From NCBI GenBank assembly GCA_045110675.1, contig JBGCGJ010000067.1:1-57392 (forward strand): a stretch of DNA of 57,392 bases, written 5' to 3'. Below the pieces are notes generated by a model, which was not told where the DNA came from, did not search any database, and saw nothing but the letters and a program-made list of their open reading frames with translations. The translations under genes and the position numbers were made by a program. This DNA comes from JBALVT01 sp045110675. Its GTDB lineage: Bacteria > Pseudomonadota > Gammaproteobacteria > Pseudomonadales > Halieaceae. Each line of letters starts with the position of its first letter. Position 1 is the first letter of the stretch. Positions 35,782 through 44,202 of this stretch are shown one piece after another.

Positions 35782-36918
35782 ATGAATTTCGATTTTTCAG
35801 AAGAACAGGTAATGCTTCGCGACAGCGTGGCTCGATTTGTACAAGACGATTATGACTTCGACACCCGTCGTAAGATCGCGGATTCCGATACCGGAATGAG
35901 CGCCGCCAACTGGCAGACATTTGCAGAGCTGGGTTGGCTGTCGATTCCCTTCGCTGAAGAGCACGGCGGATTTGGCGGCAACGCCACCGACACCATGCTG
36001 GTGATGGAAGAGTTTGGCAAAGGATTGGTTGTAGAACCCTTTCTCGCCACGGTTGTTCTATTTGGTGGCCTGCTGCAAAAAGCGGGCAGTCCGGAACAGC
36101 AGGGCGACTACATCCCCAAGATTATTGAGGGAAGCTGCCAGGGTGCGTTTGCCTATATCGAGCGTCAAAGTCGCTACGAAACAGCCGATGTGAAAACCAC
36201 CGCCGTGACGAATGACGATCAGGTGACGATCAATGGTGAGAAAGTTGTGGTCTTGAATGGCGCCAATGCGAATCACTTTATTGTTTCTGCTCGCACAGCG
36301 GGAGAGCAAAGCGATGAAGCTGGAATCAGCCTGTATCTGGTTGCCGCCGATGTTGCGGGACTGGAGCGGGTTTCCTATCGAATGATGGATGGTCAGTTGG
36401 TTGCTAATGTCACGTTGAAAGATGTGGTTGTGCCCGCTACTAATCTGGTGGGTGAGCTCAACGGAGGGCACGCACTGATCGAAGAGCTGGCTTTGGATGC
36501 GAAAGTGGCAGTTGCTGCGGAAGCGCTGGGTATTATGGGCCAGTTGAATAGCAAAACCCTCGAATACACCAAAACGCGTGAGCAGTTCGGTGTTGCCATT
36601 GGCAGTTTTCAGGCACTGCAACACCGTATGGTCGATACTTTTATGGCTTATGAGCAAACCAAGTCTATACTTTATCGCGCACTGTGCGCCGCCGAAGAGG
36701 AAGACGACGATTTTGCTTCCGCGGTTCATGCCATGTCCGTTATGACGGATAAAAACAGTAGGCTGATATTGGCAGAGGCGATACAGTTGCACGGCGGCAT
36801 GGGTATGACCGATGAGCTGGATATCGGCCACTATGCGAAACGCCTAATGATGCTAAACACTGTGTTTGGTGACGGTGATTATCACCAGGCCAAATTTAAC
36901 GAACTGCGCTATAAATAG
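35782..36918 (+). CDS. acyl-CoA dehydrogenase
   Basis: A 378-residue flavoprotein of the acyl-CoA dehydrogenase family. It has the N-terminal helical domain (MNFDFSEEQVMLRDSVARFV), the middle beta domain and the C-terminal domain with QLHGGMGMTDELDIGHYAKRL near the end. It oxidises an acyl-CoA to the enoyl-CoA and passes electrons to ETF. The C-terminal domain is complete, unlike that of its neighbour. Two such genes in a row are often used together in degrading steroid side chains or branched acids, but the substrate is not evident here. Confidence 0.92.
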   Translation: MNFDFSEEQVMLRDSVARFVQDDYDFDTRRKIADSDTGMSAANWQTFAELGWLSIPFAEEHGGFGGNATDTMLVMEEFGKGLVVEPFLATVVLFGGLLQKAGSPEQQGDYIPKIIEGSCQGAFAYIERQSRYETADVKTTAVTNDDQVTINGEKVVVLNGANANHFIVSARTAGEQSDEAGISLYLVAADVAGLERVSYRMMDGQLVANVTLKDVVVPATNLVGELNGGHALIEELALDAKVAVAAEALGIMGQLNSKTLEYTKTREQFGVAIGSFQALQHRMVDTFMAYEQTKSILYRALCAAEEEDDDFASAVHAMSVMTDKNSRLILAEAIQLHGGMGMTDELDIGHYAKRLMMLNTVFGDGDYHQAKFNELRYK

Positions 36919-36972
36919 AACCTTAACGCTTGATTCACGGGCCGCCCTGGTGGCCTCTTATGGAGAAACGGT

Positions 36973-38013
36973 ATGAAACTTGGATTTTTGCTCGGCTACT
37001 CTGGTAAACAGATTAATATTCCCATGGACCTCGTTAAGCAAGCGGAGGCCCTGGGTTATGACTCGGTGTGGACCGCAGAAGCCTACGGCAACGATGCTGT
37101 TACCACGGCCACGTGGGTGCTGGCTCAGACAGAAAAGATCCGCGTTGGTACCGCGATTATGCAGATGCCCGCTCGTACTCCGGCGATGACTGCTATGACA
37201 TCGATGTCTCTCTCTCAGATGTCCGGTGGACGCTTTATTCCAGGCCTGGGTGCTTCTGGCCCACAAGTGGTTGAGGGATGGCACGGTGTTCCCTATGGCA
37301 AACCTGTGACGCGCACGCGTGAATACATCAAGATTATGAAAGCGATTATGGCGCGTCAGGGCCCTGTTGAATTTGATGGCAAGATGTACCAGATGCCTAA
37401 CAAAGGTGAGGGAACCACCGGACTGGGCAAGCCGTTGAAATCCATTTTGAATGCCGATCCAGATATCCCCATTTACACAGCATCCATCACTCCAGCGGGT
37501 TTACGCTGTGCCGGTGAAGTGGCCGACGGTGTGTTTCCGGTTTGGATGGACCCCAACAAATACGATGTGATTGGCAAGGATCTTGAAGCCGGGTTTGCGA
37601 AGGCCGAAGGCGAGAAGAGTCTCAGCAATTTCGATATTGCGCCGTTTGTATCTTGTGCAATGAATGACGACTTAGAAGCAGCCTACGATTCACTGCGTCC
37701 CTGGCTTGCGCTTTACATCGGTGGTATGGGTGCGAAGGGTAAAAACTTCTACCACGATTACGCTACGCGCTTGGGTTATGGTGAAGAAGCGACCCGAATT
37801 CAGGATCTTTACCTGTCTGGTAAAAAGGCTGAAGCTGAAGCAGCGGTGCCGAAGTCTCTGTTAGACGAAGTGTCTCTTATCGGTCCTAAAGAGCGAATCA
37901 TTGAGCGTCTTGCGCCTTGGAAAGAAGCCGGAAAGCGCGGTGAAGTTGGCACAATGCTGTTGGGTGTGCACGATCCAGTGGTCCTGGAACTGTTTGCGAA
38001 GGAAATGCTTTAA
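36973..38013 (+). CDS. LLM-class flavin-dependent oxidoreductase
   Basis: A 346-residue luciferase-like TIM-barrel protein of the F420/FMN type, with KLGFLLGYSGKQINIPMDLV, then EALGYDSVWTAEAYGNDA and RVGTAIMQMPARTPAM at the start. Members use FMN or F420. Because F420 is uncommon in Gammaproteobacteria, FMN is the safer guess, though F420 cannot be excluded. It sits in a run of acyl-CoA and short-chain dehydrogenase genes, so lipid or steroid metabolism is likely. AAACGGT precedes ATG 36973. Confidence 0.88.
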   Translation: MKLGFLLGYSGKQINIPMDLVKQAEALGYDSVWTAEAYGNDAVTTATWVLAQTEKIRVGTAIMQMPARTPAMTAMTSMSLSQMSGGRFIPGLGASGPQVVEGWHGVPYGKPVTRTREYIKIMKAIMARQGPVEFDGKMYQMPNKGEGTTGLGKPLKSILNADPDIPIYTASITPAGLRCAGEVADGVFPVWMDPNKYDVIGKDLEAGFAKAEGEKSLSNFDIAPFVSCAMNDDLEAAYDSLRPWLALYIGGMGAKGKNFYHDYATRLGYGEEATRIQDLYLSGKKAEAEAAVPKSLLDEVSLIGPKERIIERLAPWKEAGKRGEVGTMLLGVHDPVVLELFAKEML

Positions 38014-38801
38014 TGCAGGTAGCCGATAAATTAATTGTCGTTACCGGCGGTGCGAATGGTATCGGCAAGGCTCTGTGTGAACGTTTTCACGCAGATGGCG
38101 CTCGCCTTGTTGTCGTTGCAGATCTGGAGGAAGAAAACGCCAAGAAGGTTGCCGAGAGCATCGGTGGCATTGGTTATGGTGTTAATGTGCGCGATGAATC
38201 GCAGATTCAGGCAATGGTTGCTGATGTCCAGGAAAACCATGGCGACATCGATCTTTTCTGCAGCAATGCGGGAATAATCGGGCTCGATGGCGAACCCTGG
38301 TGGGCGACATCTGCCAGCAACGATATGTGGAACGCTATGTGGGACATCCATGTGATGTCCCATGTATATGCAGCTCGTGCGTGCTTGCCTAGAATGATCG
38401 AACGCGGTTCAGGCTACTTTCTCAATACAGTCAGCGCCGCTGGTCTGCTTAGCCAGATTGGCGATGCCGCGTACTCCACGACCAAACACGCGGCGATTGG
38501 CTTTGCCGAGTCCCTGGCGATCACCCACGGTGATGATGGCATCAAGGTTTCTGCCTTATGCCCACAGGCTGTTGCAACTCGTATGATCGGTGATTCCGGT
38601 GGTGGTACTGCGGGTGTCGATGGTGTGATCACGGCGGAGCAGGTGGCTGCGGCGGTAGTAGAAGGGCTCGAGGCAGAGCAGTTTTTAATCCTGCCCCATG
38701 AAGAAGTGATTGGATATCGCGCGCACAAAGCCGCTAACTATGATCGTTGGATAGGTGGCATGCGCAAGCTAAAGCGGTCCTTCGGCAATCCCGAGATCTA
38801 G
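38013..38801 (+). CDS. short-chain dehydrogenase/reductase
   Basis: A 262-residue SDR. The nucleotide motif TGGANGIGKAL, the SNAG motif, the catalytic Ser in NTVSAAG and YSTTK (Tyr-x-x-x-Lys) are all present. It would oxidise or reduce a hydroxyl or keto group with NAD(P)H. Its ATG overlaps the TAA of the preceding LLM gene by one base, so translation is coupled. Four imperfect 14-base repeats begin at its stop codon. Confidence 0.93.
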   Translation: MQVADKLIVVTGGANGIGKALCERFHADGARLVVVADLEEENAKKVAESIGGIGYGVNVRDESQIQAMVADVQENHGDIDLFCSNAGIIGLDGEPWWATSASNDMWNAMWDIHVMSHVYAARACLPRMIERGSGYFLNTVSAAGLLSQIGDAAYSTTKHAAIGFAESLAITHGDDGIKVSALCPQAVATRMIGDSGGGTAGVDGVITAEQVAAAVVEGLEAEQFLILPHEEVIGYRAHKAANYDRWIGGMRKLKRSFGNPEI

Positions 38802-38854
38802 TTGGCGAGATGTAGTTGACGAGATTTAGCTGGCAGGGTTTAGTCGGCGACATC
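38799..38854 (+). repeat. four imperfect 14-base tandem repeats after an SDR gene
   Basis: TAGTTGGCGAGATG, TAGTTGACGAGATT, TAGCTGGCAGGGTT and TAGTCGGCGACATC follow one another from 38799. The first includes the SDR stop codon TAG. They look like a degenerate tandem duplication and have no obvious role. Confidence 0.6.
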
Positions 38855-38910
38855 CAGTGAGCAAATTACAGTAGGCTGGACTTTCCCCAAGCAAGCAATA
38901 GGCAGCTGGT

Positions 38911-40665
38911 GTGGAAAAGCAAGAGCGCTTTGCGCGTACCATACTCAATGGTTTCGAATCTTACTTTGCAGACTTCCAGAATATTACCCTGGCGGCCAAG
39001 TCGCGATTTGAAAATGCCGATTGGCAGGGCATGCACCGTGCGTCGACCCGACGCATCGATTTATACAAAATTAAAACCACTGAGGTCACAGAGTTTGTCG
39101 AACTGATTGCCGGTGATCAACTTCGAGATTTTGTGTTTTGGAGTCAGGCGCGAGAAGTGTATGCGCGGCTGATAGAAGGGCACAACAATTTTGAAATAGC
39201 GGAGACCTTTTTTAACTCTGTGTATTGCGTGGCGTTCAAGCATCGAAAAATTCGTGACGAACACGCCTTTGTATTTTCTCCCCAAGGGGATATGCCTGCT
39301 CCCGATGTGAGTGCAGTTTATCGCTCCTATGCGGTTGAGGAATCTCTGGCAGCCTTGTTTGAGACTTTGCTAGGTGATTATGCGCTGCGAAATCCCTATG
39401 AGGATTTGCAGCGGGACGTGAACAATATTCTGCAGGTTGTAGATAGCTACCTGGCGAAACATTTCGATGTACGCGATAAGTCAGTCACTCTGCAAGTTTT
39501 GGAGCACCATTTTTTCCGCAATAAAGGGGCTTACGTGGTGGGCCGGATTATATCCGGTGACAGCGCGATGCCCTTCGTGTTGCCGCTACTGCAAAACGAT
39601 GCAGGGGAATTGTATGTCGACACGGTATTATTTGGAGCCGATAAACTGAGTATAATTTTCAGTTTTACCCGCTCCTATTTTATGGTGGATGCGTCCATTC
39701 CCTCGCAGTATGTATTGTTTTTGCAGCAGCTTATGCCGGCGAAACCTATCTCGGAAATCTACAGTGCGATGGGCTACAACAAGCACGGCAAAACCTACTA
39801 TTATCGCTGTGCCTATCGGCATATGAAGAGCACCACCGACAAGTTTGTTATCGCGCCGGGGATTAAGGGTATGGTAATGAGTGTGTTTACTATGCCGTCC
39901 TATGATTTCGTATTTAAAATCATCAAGGACAAATTCACGCCACCTAAAGATATGACGCGCAAGCAAGTGATGGATAAGTACAGTTTTGTTAAGCGGGCCG
40001 ATCGGGTGGGGCGCATGGCTGATACTCAGGAGTTTACCAACCTGGCCTTTGCTCGGGATCGTTTTTCCGAGGACTTGATCGAAGAACTGCGCAGTGTTGC
40101 TCCATCGGTCATCGAAGAACACGGCAAAGCGCTGGTCATCAAGCATGTTTATGTTGAGCGCCGAATGACGCCGCTCAATCTCTACCTTCCCGATGCAAGT
40201 GAAAAGGAAGTGTACGAGGTGATGGATGAGTACGGCAATGCGATTAAGCAGCTGGCCTCGGCGAACATTTTTCCAGGCGACATGTTGCTGAAAAATTTTG
40301 GTGTAACTCGACACGGAAGGGTTGTGTTCTACGACTACGATGAGATTGTACCCTTGAGCCAGTGTAATTTTCGAAAAATCCCCGCGCCGCGAAATGAACA
40401 AGAGGAGATGTCCAGTCAGCCCTGGTACAGCGTTGGTCACAACGACATCTTTCCCGAGGAATTCCGGTTGTTTTTTTCCGGTAATCAGCGCGCCCGTAAA
40501 GTCTTCGACCAACTACACAGTGAAATTTACCAGGCATCGTATTGGCAAGGGTTACAGGAAAAAGTTAACAGCGGCTATATCGAACATTTTTTTCCCTATC
40601 GGCGCATGTTGCGGTTTGATCGTAATCAGCAGGTGGGCTCTCAATATCTAGCAAAGGACAATTGA
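38911..40665 (+). CDS. aceK: isocitrate dehydrogenase kinase/phosphatase
   Basis: A 584-residue AceK. GTG 38911 begins the family opening (MEKQERFARTILNGFESYFADF). The ATP-binding segment APGIKGMVMSVFTMPSYDFVFK and the C-terminal kinase fold with the DEI/DYD metal region (VVFYDYDEI) are clear. AceK phosphorylates isocitrate dehydrogenase during growth on acetate or fatty acids to send isocitrate into the glyoxylate shunt. Being next to acyl-CoA dehydrogenase genes fits growth on lipids. Confidence 0.96.
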   Translation: MEKQERFARTILNGFESYFADFQNITLAAKSRFENADWQGMHRASTRRIDLYKIKTTEVTEFVELIAGDQLRDFVFWSQAREVYARLIEGHNNFEIAETFFNSVYCVAFKHRKIRDEHAFVFSPQGDMPAPDVSAVYRSYAVEESLAALFETLLGDYALRNPYEDLQRDVNNILQVVDSYLAKHFDVRDKSVTLQVLEHHFFRNKGAYVVGRIISGDSAMPFVLPLLQNDAGELYVDTVLFGADKLSIIFSFTRSYFMVDASIPSQYVLFLQQLMPAKPISEIYSAMGYNKHGKTYYYRCAYRHMKSTTDKFVIAPGIKGMVMSVFTMPSYDFVFKIIKDKFTPPKDMTRKQVMDKYSFVKRADRVGRMADTQEFTNLAFARDRFSEDLIEELRSVAPSVIEEHGKALVIKHVYVERRMTPLNLYLPDASEKEVYEVMDEYGNAIKQLASANIFPGDMLLKNFGVTRHGRVVFYDYDEIVPLSQCNFRKIPAPRNEQEEMSSQPWYSVGHNDIFPEEFRLFFSGNQRARKVFDQLHSEIYQASYWQGLQEKVNSGYIEHFFPYRRMLRFDRNQQVGSQYLAKDN

Positions 40666-40669
40666 TTCA

Positions 40670-41377
40670 ATGGCGAGTATTTATCTAATCCGGCACGGGC
40701 AGGCTTCATTTGGATCTGCCAACTACGACAAGCTTTCTGATCTGGGCTGTCGGCAGGCAGAAGTGCTGGGGCATTACCTGCGCGACTGCAAAATACATTT
40801 TGACGCGGTTTACAGTGGAGACCTGCAGCGCCAGAGAAAAACCACCGAACTGGCAATCGCCAGCCAGCCTCAATCGGTGTCACACCAGATAGACCCGCGT
40901 TTCAATGAAGTGCGTAATGATGAGCAGGTGGAGGTTCTTGTGCCGAAAATTCTCGAAAGCAATGCCACGCTTCGCTCGCTGATGGACAAGGGCCTATCGG
41001 AGAGCAAGGATTATCAAAAAGTGATTGAGGCCGTGTTCAATCACTGGGTTTCACCCGAGTGCGATGCCACTGGAATTCAAAGTTGGGAGGAATACTCCGA
41101 GGGCGTGCGCGACGCTTTGTCCGAGGTGATGCAGGCGCAAGGTTCGGGCAAGACCGTGGGTATTTTTGCCTCCGGAGGTACTATCGCCACTATCGTCGCC
41201 CAGGTGCTGGGATTGGGTGGAGCGCATACCTATGCATTCTATGAGCCGGTGATCAATTGTTCGGTGACGCGATTGTTTTACAGCGGCAAGAAAGTGTCGT
41301 TGTCTTACTACAATGATCATTCCTATCTGGATCTGTTGGGATCTCAGAACGGCGAACAACTCGTGACGTACCGCTAG
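40670..41377 (+). CDS. histidine phosphatase family protein
   Basis: A 235-residue phosphoglycerate-mutase-like phosphatase with the RHG motif (LIRHGQASFG) and the second acceptor region VYSGDLQRQRKT. It lies four bases after aceK. The stop codon overlaps the start of the next histidine phosphatase. The substrate is unknown. Confidence 0.88.
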   Translation: MASIYLIRHGQASFGSANYDKLSDLGCRQAEVLGHYLRDCKIHFDAVYSGDLQRQRKTTELAIASQPQSVSHQIDPRFNEVRNDEQVEVLVPKILESNATLRSLMDKGLSESKDYQKVIEAVFNHWVSPECDATGIQSWEEYSEGVRDALSEVMQAQGSGKTVGIFASGGTIATIVAQVLGLGGAHTYAFYEPVINCSVTRLFYSGKKVSLSYYNDHSYLDLLGSQNGEQLVTYR

Positions 41378-41928
41378 TGGATATTTATCTGGTTCGGCAT
41401 GGTGAAGCGGCCGCGAGTTGGAGTGAATCCAAAGATCCCGGTTTGAGTGAACTGGGACAGGCCCAGGCACGAGATACCGCCGCAGAGTTGGCTAAAGTGG
41501 TTGATCCGTCCGTCGCCTTGATTAGCAGCCCATTGTTGCGTGCCCAGGAAACCGCCGTGCCTCTCGCTGCGGCGCTGGGGCTTCCCGCAGCAAGCATAGA
41601 GGGTGCCTATAGCGAAATTCCTTCTCCGGTACCCCTCGACCAGCGTCAAGCGTGGCTGAGAGCGTACATGAAGCAGCAGTGGGATGAACAACCCCAGAGC
41701 CTGCAGAGTTGGCGTTCGTTGATACTGGAGAAGTTGCTCGGCCTGCAACAGCCTACCGTGATCTTCACACACTTTTTAGTGATGAATACTGTGGTGGGGG
41801 CGCTGCAAGAGCGAACTGAAACACTGTGCTTTTGGCCAGACAATGCCTCTGTCGTACAACTTAAACACACGGGCGAGGCTTTGGAACTTGTGGCGATTGG
41901 CCGACAAATGTCTACGGTGGTGAACTAG
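41377..41928 (+). CDS. sixA: phosphohistidine phosphatase SixA-like
   Basis: A 183-residue SixA-like protein. It has the RHG motif at the start (MDIYLVRHGEAAASW), LISSPLLRAQETA and a later catalytic His (FTHFLVMN). SixA-type proteins dephosphorylate HPt or NPr histidines. GTG 41377 overlaps the previous stop codon (TAGTG). An HPt domain occurs in the hybrid kinase about 9 kb away, but no link is shown. Confidence 0.82.
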   Translation: MDIYLVRHGEAAASWSESKDPGLSELGQAQARDTAAELAKVVDPSVALISSPLLRAQETAVPLAAALGLPAASIEGAYSEIPSPVPLDQRQAWLRAYMKQQWDEQPQSLQSWRSLILEKLLGLQQPTVIFTHFLVMNTVVGALQERTETLCFWPDNASVVQLKHTGEALELVAIGRQMSTVVN

Positions 41929-42782
41929 TCGGGTCTGCGTCGCAACAGAGATTCCTGGGCCGTCGAGGCGACCAGTACGCCGTCTCTGGTGTAAAAGCTG
42001 CCACGGCTAAAGCCCCTGCTTCCGGAGCTGCTGGGGCTGTCCATGCTGTACAACAGGTAGTCGTCGGCCCTGAAGGGGCGGTGAAACCACAAGGCGTGAT
42101 CCAGGCTGGCCATTTGCATGCCCTTGCTCATGCCGGTGTAAGGGTGAGGTAGCAGCGCCGCACCCAGCAGCGCGAAATCTGACATGTACGCTAATACGGT
42201 TTGGTTTTTGGTTCTGTCGTCACCCAATTCTCCCAGTGGCCTGCACCACATATGCTGAACCGGTTCTTGGGGTTGCGGGTCGAGTATGTTGCGGCGCAGC
42301 ACGGGTTTGCGTTCTATAGGGTGAACTGCAGAGGCTTCAAATCGGTCCGGGTATTCGGCAGACATCTTTTTCCAGAAGTCGAAATCGGACTCCAGTTCTT
42401 CTGGCGGTGTCACATCAGTCATATCCATCTGATGAGTAAGGCCTTCCTCTTCGACCTGGAATGACACTGTAGTACTGAATATGGGCACCCCATTTTGCTT
42501 GGCGACAACGCTTCGGGTGGTGAAACTTCGCCCGTCACGGATGGGGTCTACCTCGTAGACGATTTGCATTTTCGGATTTCCGGGCCGCAAAAAATAAGCG
42601 TGCATGGAATGTGCGAAACGGTTTTCGTCGTCCACGGTTCGGATGGCGGCGTTAATTGCTTGAGCCAATACCTGCCCGCCAAAGACACGCGATGGCCTCT
42701 TGGGGCTTTGGCCAATGAATATGTACTTGTCGATGCGCTCAACTTCAAGAAATTTGAGCAGTTTTTCTAAATCGCTAGCCAC
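41925..42782 (-). CDS. tesB: acyl-CoA thioesterase II
   Basis: A 285-residue double-hotdog thioesterase with the TesB pattern IFIGQSPKRPSRVFGGQVLAQA and, near the end, SLDHALWFHRPFRADDYLLY. It hydrolyses medium- and long-chain acyl-CoA. It overlaps the sixA-like gene by four bases at its stop codon. On the - strand, it shares direction with the double-TetR regulator just upstream. Confidence 0.93.
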   Translation of the reverse strand: MASDLEKLLKFLEVERIDKYIFIGQSPKRPSRVFGGQVLAQAINAAIRTVDDENRFAHSMHAYFLRPGNPKMQIVYEVDPIRDGRSFTTRSVVAKQNGVPIFSTTVSFQVEEEGLTHQMDMTDVTPPEELESDFDFWKKMSAEYPDRFEASAVHPIERKPVLRRNILDPQPQEPVQHMWCRPLGELGDDRTKNQTVLAYMSDFALLGAALLPHPYTGMSKGMQMASLDHALWFHRPFRADDYLLYSMDSPSSSGSRGFSRGSFYTRDGVLVASTAQESLLRRRPD

Positions 42783-42792
42783 CTAGGGCTCC

Positions 42793-44082
42793 CTATTTGC
42801 GCGGCTTTAAGCCGTTGAAGAAGATTTCGAAGTAGTCGATGGCAGCGGCGTCGATATTGTCAACCTTGCGCCAAAGTTGCATGTCCATCGCAGCGTTGGT
42901 GGAGCCTGCAATTAGGTTCTGTGCCACGAAGGCATCAATTTCCCGGACGCTACCGTCACCAATGCCTTCGCGAATGAAATCGCCAAACTTCTGATTGCCG
43001 CGGTCTGTACGTTGCATGATTTTCCGCCGCCGTTCTTGTGGCAGGGCCGTGATGCTACTGTAGCGAATGAGCGGGCCTTGATCAGAGTTTTGGAAGTAAA
43101 AAATTCTACGGCAGGTTTGGTCAATTTTTTCCATGCCCGTGGCATCGCTCTTGGCCGCGTTGGCATAGATACCTGCCATTATGTCCAGAGACCGGGAATA
43201 ACAGTTAAAGAGCAGGTCTTCCTTGTTTTTGATGTGGTAGTAAAAAGCGCCTTTGGTGACGTTGAGGTGATCGGCAATCTCGTCCAGTGAGGTGCCGTTA
43301 AAGCCCTTCTTGTTAAAAAACCACGTTCCAGTTTTGTAAAACGCATCCTGCTTCAAGCGGTTCTGCTCTTCGCGGTCGAAACCCTGAAGGTCGGCGGAGC
43401 CATCGTTGGCCGGTGGTAGGGCCGCTGGCTTGTAGTCGCCTTTGACCGTAGACAGACCGTGCCACAATATATCCCATGCTTGTTCTGCCACAGCGGGCAC
43501 GCTCTCTCTCGGCACATTGTGGAGCCAGGAGAAGGTCCAGTCGACGGACCCTATCATGGCCCTCGTGACTGAGGTGCTTTCGCAGGGCCGGATGGAACCA
43601 TCCGCGATGCCATCGCGAATATTCTCGCGCAGCCGCTTGAACATCTTGATGTACCGGTCTTCAACTCGCTTGCGGTGTTCGCCTTTGAGCGAGGCGATCT
43701 CCAGAAGTCCCGCCACGTGACTGGTTTTGCCTTCTTCGGCAGACAACCAGCTTTCAAAATGCATGCGAAAGAAGGCTTGGGCTCGCTCAACAGGCGTGCT
43801 GTATTGAAGTGCCGCATCGTCCAACGCTTTGTGATGGCGATCCAGGGCTGCCATATAGCACTGGTAAATGAGTTCCTCTTTGGTCTTTACATAGTAATAC
43901 AGACTGGTTTTGGTAAGACCCAGACTCTGAGCGATATCGAGCAAAGTGGTCGCCCTGGAACCCTTGGTGTTAAACAGTTTGGCGGCCTGAGAGAGTATCG
44001 CCGTTCGCTTCGCATCATGCTGGGCAGTGCGATTAAACGGCGAGTCCTGAGGGGTATTTTCCGTTGTTGAATCTTTGGCCAT
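42793..44082 (-). CDS. TetR-family regulator with two tandem TetR domains
   Basis: A 429-residue protein, about twice the usual TetR length. Domain 1 has its helix-turn-helix around TTLLDIAQSLGLTKTSLYYYV (44-66) and domain 2 around TSLDEIADHLNVTKGAFYYH (about 262-283). Each is followed by its own ligand-binding helical region. ATG 44082 is chosen, and a TTG seven codons upstream is possible. Being divergent from nothing and upstream of tesB, it probably controls fatty-acid or CoA-ester genes, which is inference. A palindrome lies 46 bases upstream. Confidence 0.88.
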   Translation of the reverse strand: MAKDSTTENTPQDSPFNRTAQHDAKRTAILSQAAKLFNTKGSRATTLLDIAQSLGLTKTSLYYYVKTKEELIYQCYMAALDRHHKALDDAALQYSTPVERAQAFFRMHFESWLSAEEGKTSHVAGLLEIASLKGEHRKRVEDRYIKMFKRLRENIRDGIADGSIRPCESTSVTRAMIGSVDWTFSWLHNVPRESVPAVAEQAWDILWHGLSTVKGDYKPAALPPANDGSADLQGFDREEQNRLKQDAFYKTGTWFFNKKGFNGTSLDEIADHLNVTKGAFYYHIKNKEDLLFNCYSRSLDIMAGIYANAAKSDATGMEKIDQTCRRIFYFQNSDQGPLIRYSSITALPQERRRKIMQRTDRGNQKFGDFIREGIGDGSVREIDAFVAQNLIAGSTNAAMDMQLWRKVDNIDAAAIDYFEIFFNGLKPRK

Positions 44083-44123
44083 ACACCTTGATTTTGGTGG
44101 CAAACCGCCCGAGGGCAGCTGAC

Positions 44124-44142
44124 CGACCTACTCAGTAGTCTA
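44124..44142. promoter_or_regulatory. palindrome upstream of the double-TetR gene, candidate operator
   Basis: CTACTCAGTAG (44128-44138) is a perfect odd palindrome, extended on one side by the GACCGACC that is common in operators of TetR regulators of acyl-CoA metabolism. It lies 46 bases before the start of the double-TetR gene and after the end of the MATE gene, so autoregulation is plausible. Confidence 0.45.
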
Positions 44143-44202
44143 AGATTTCAACTTTAAGTATTTTTTTTGTCGCTGTCCAGAGATCAATTGATTCCAGGGG
44201 TT

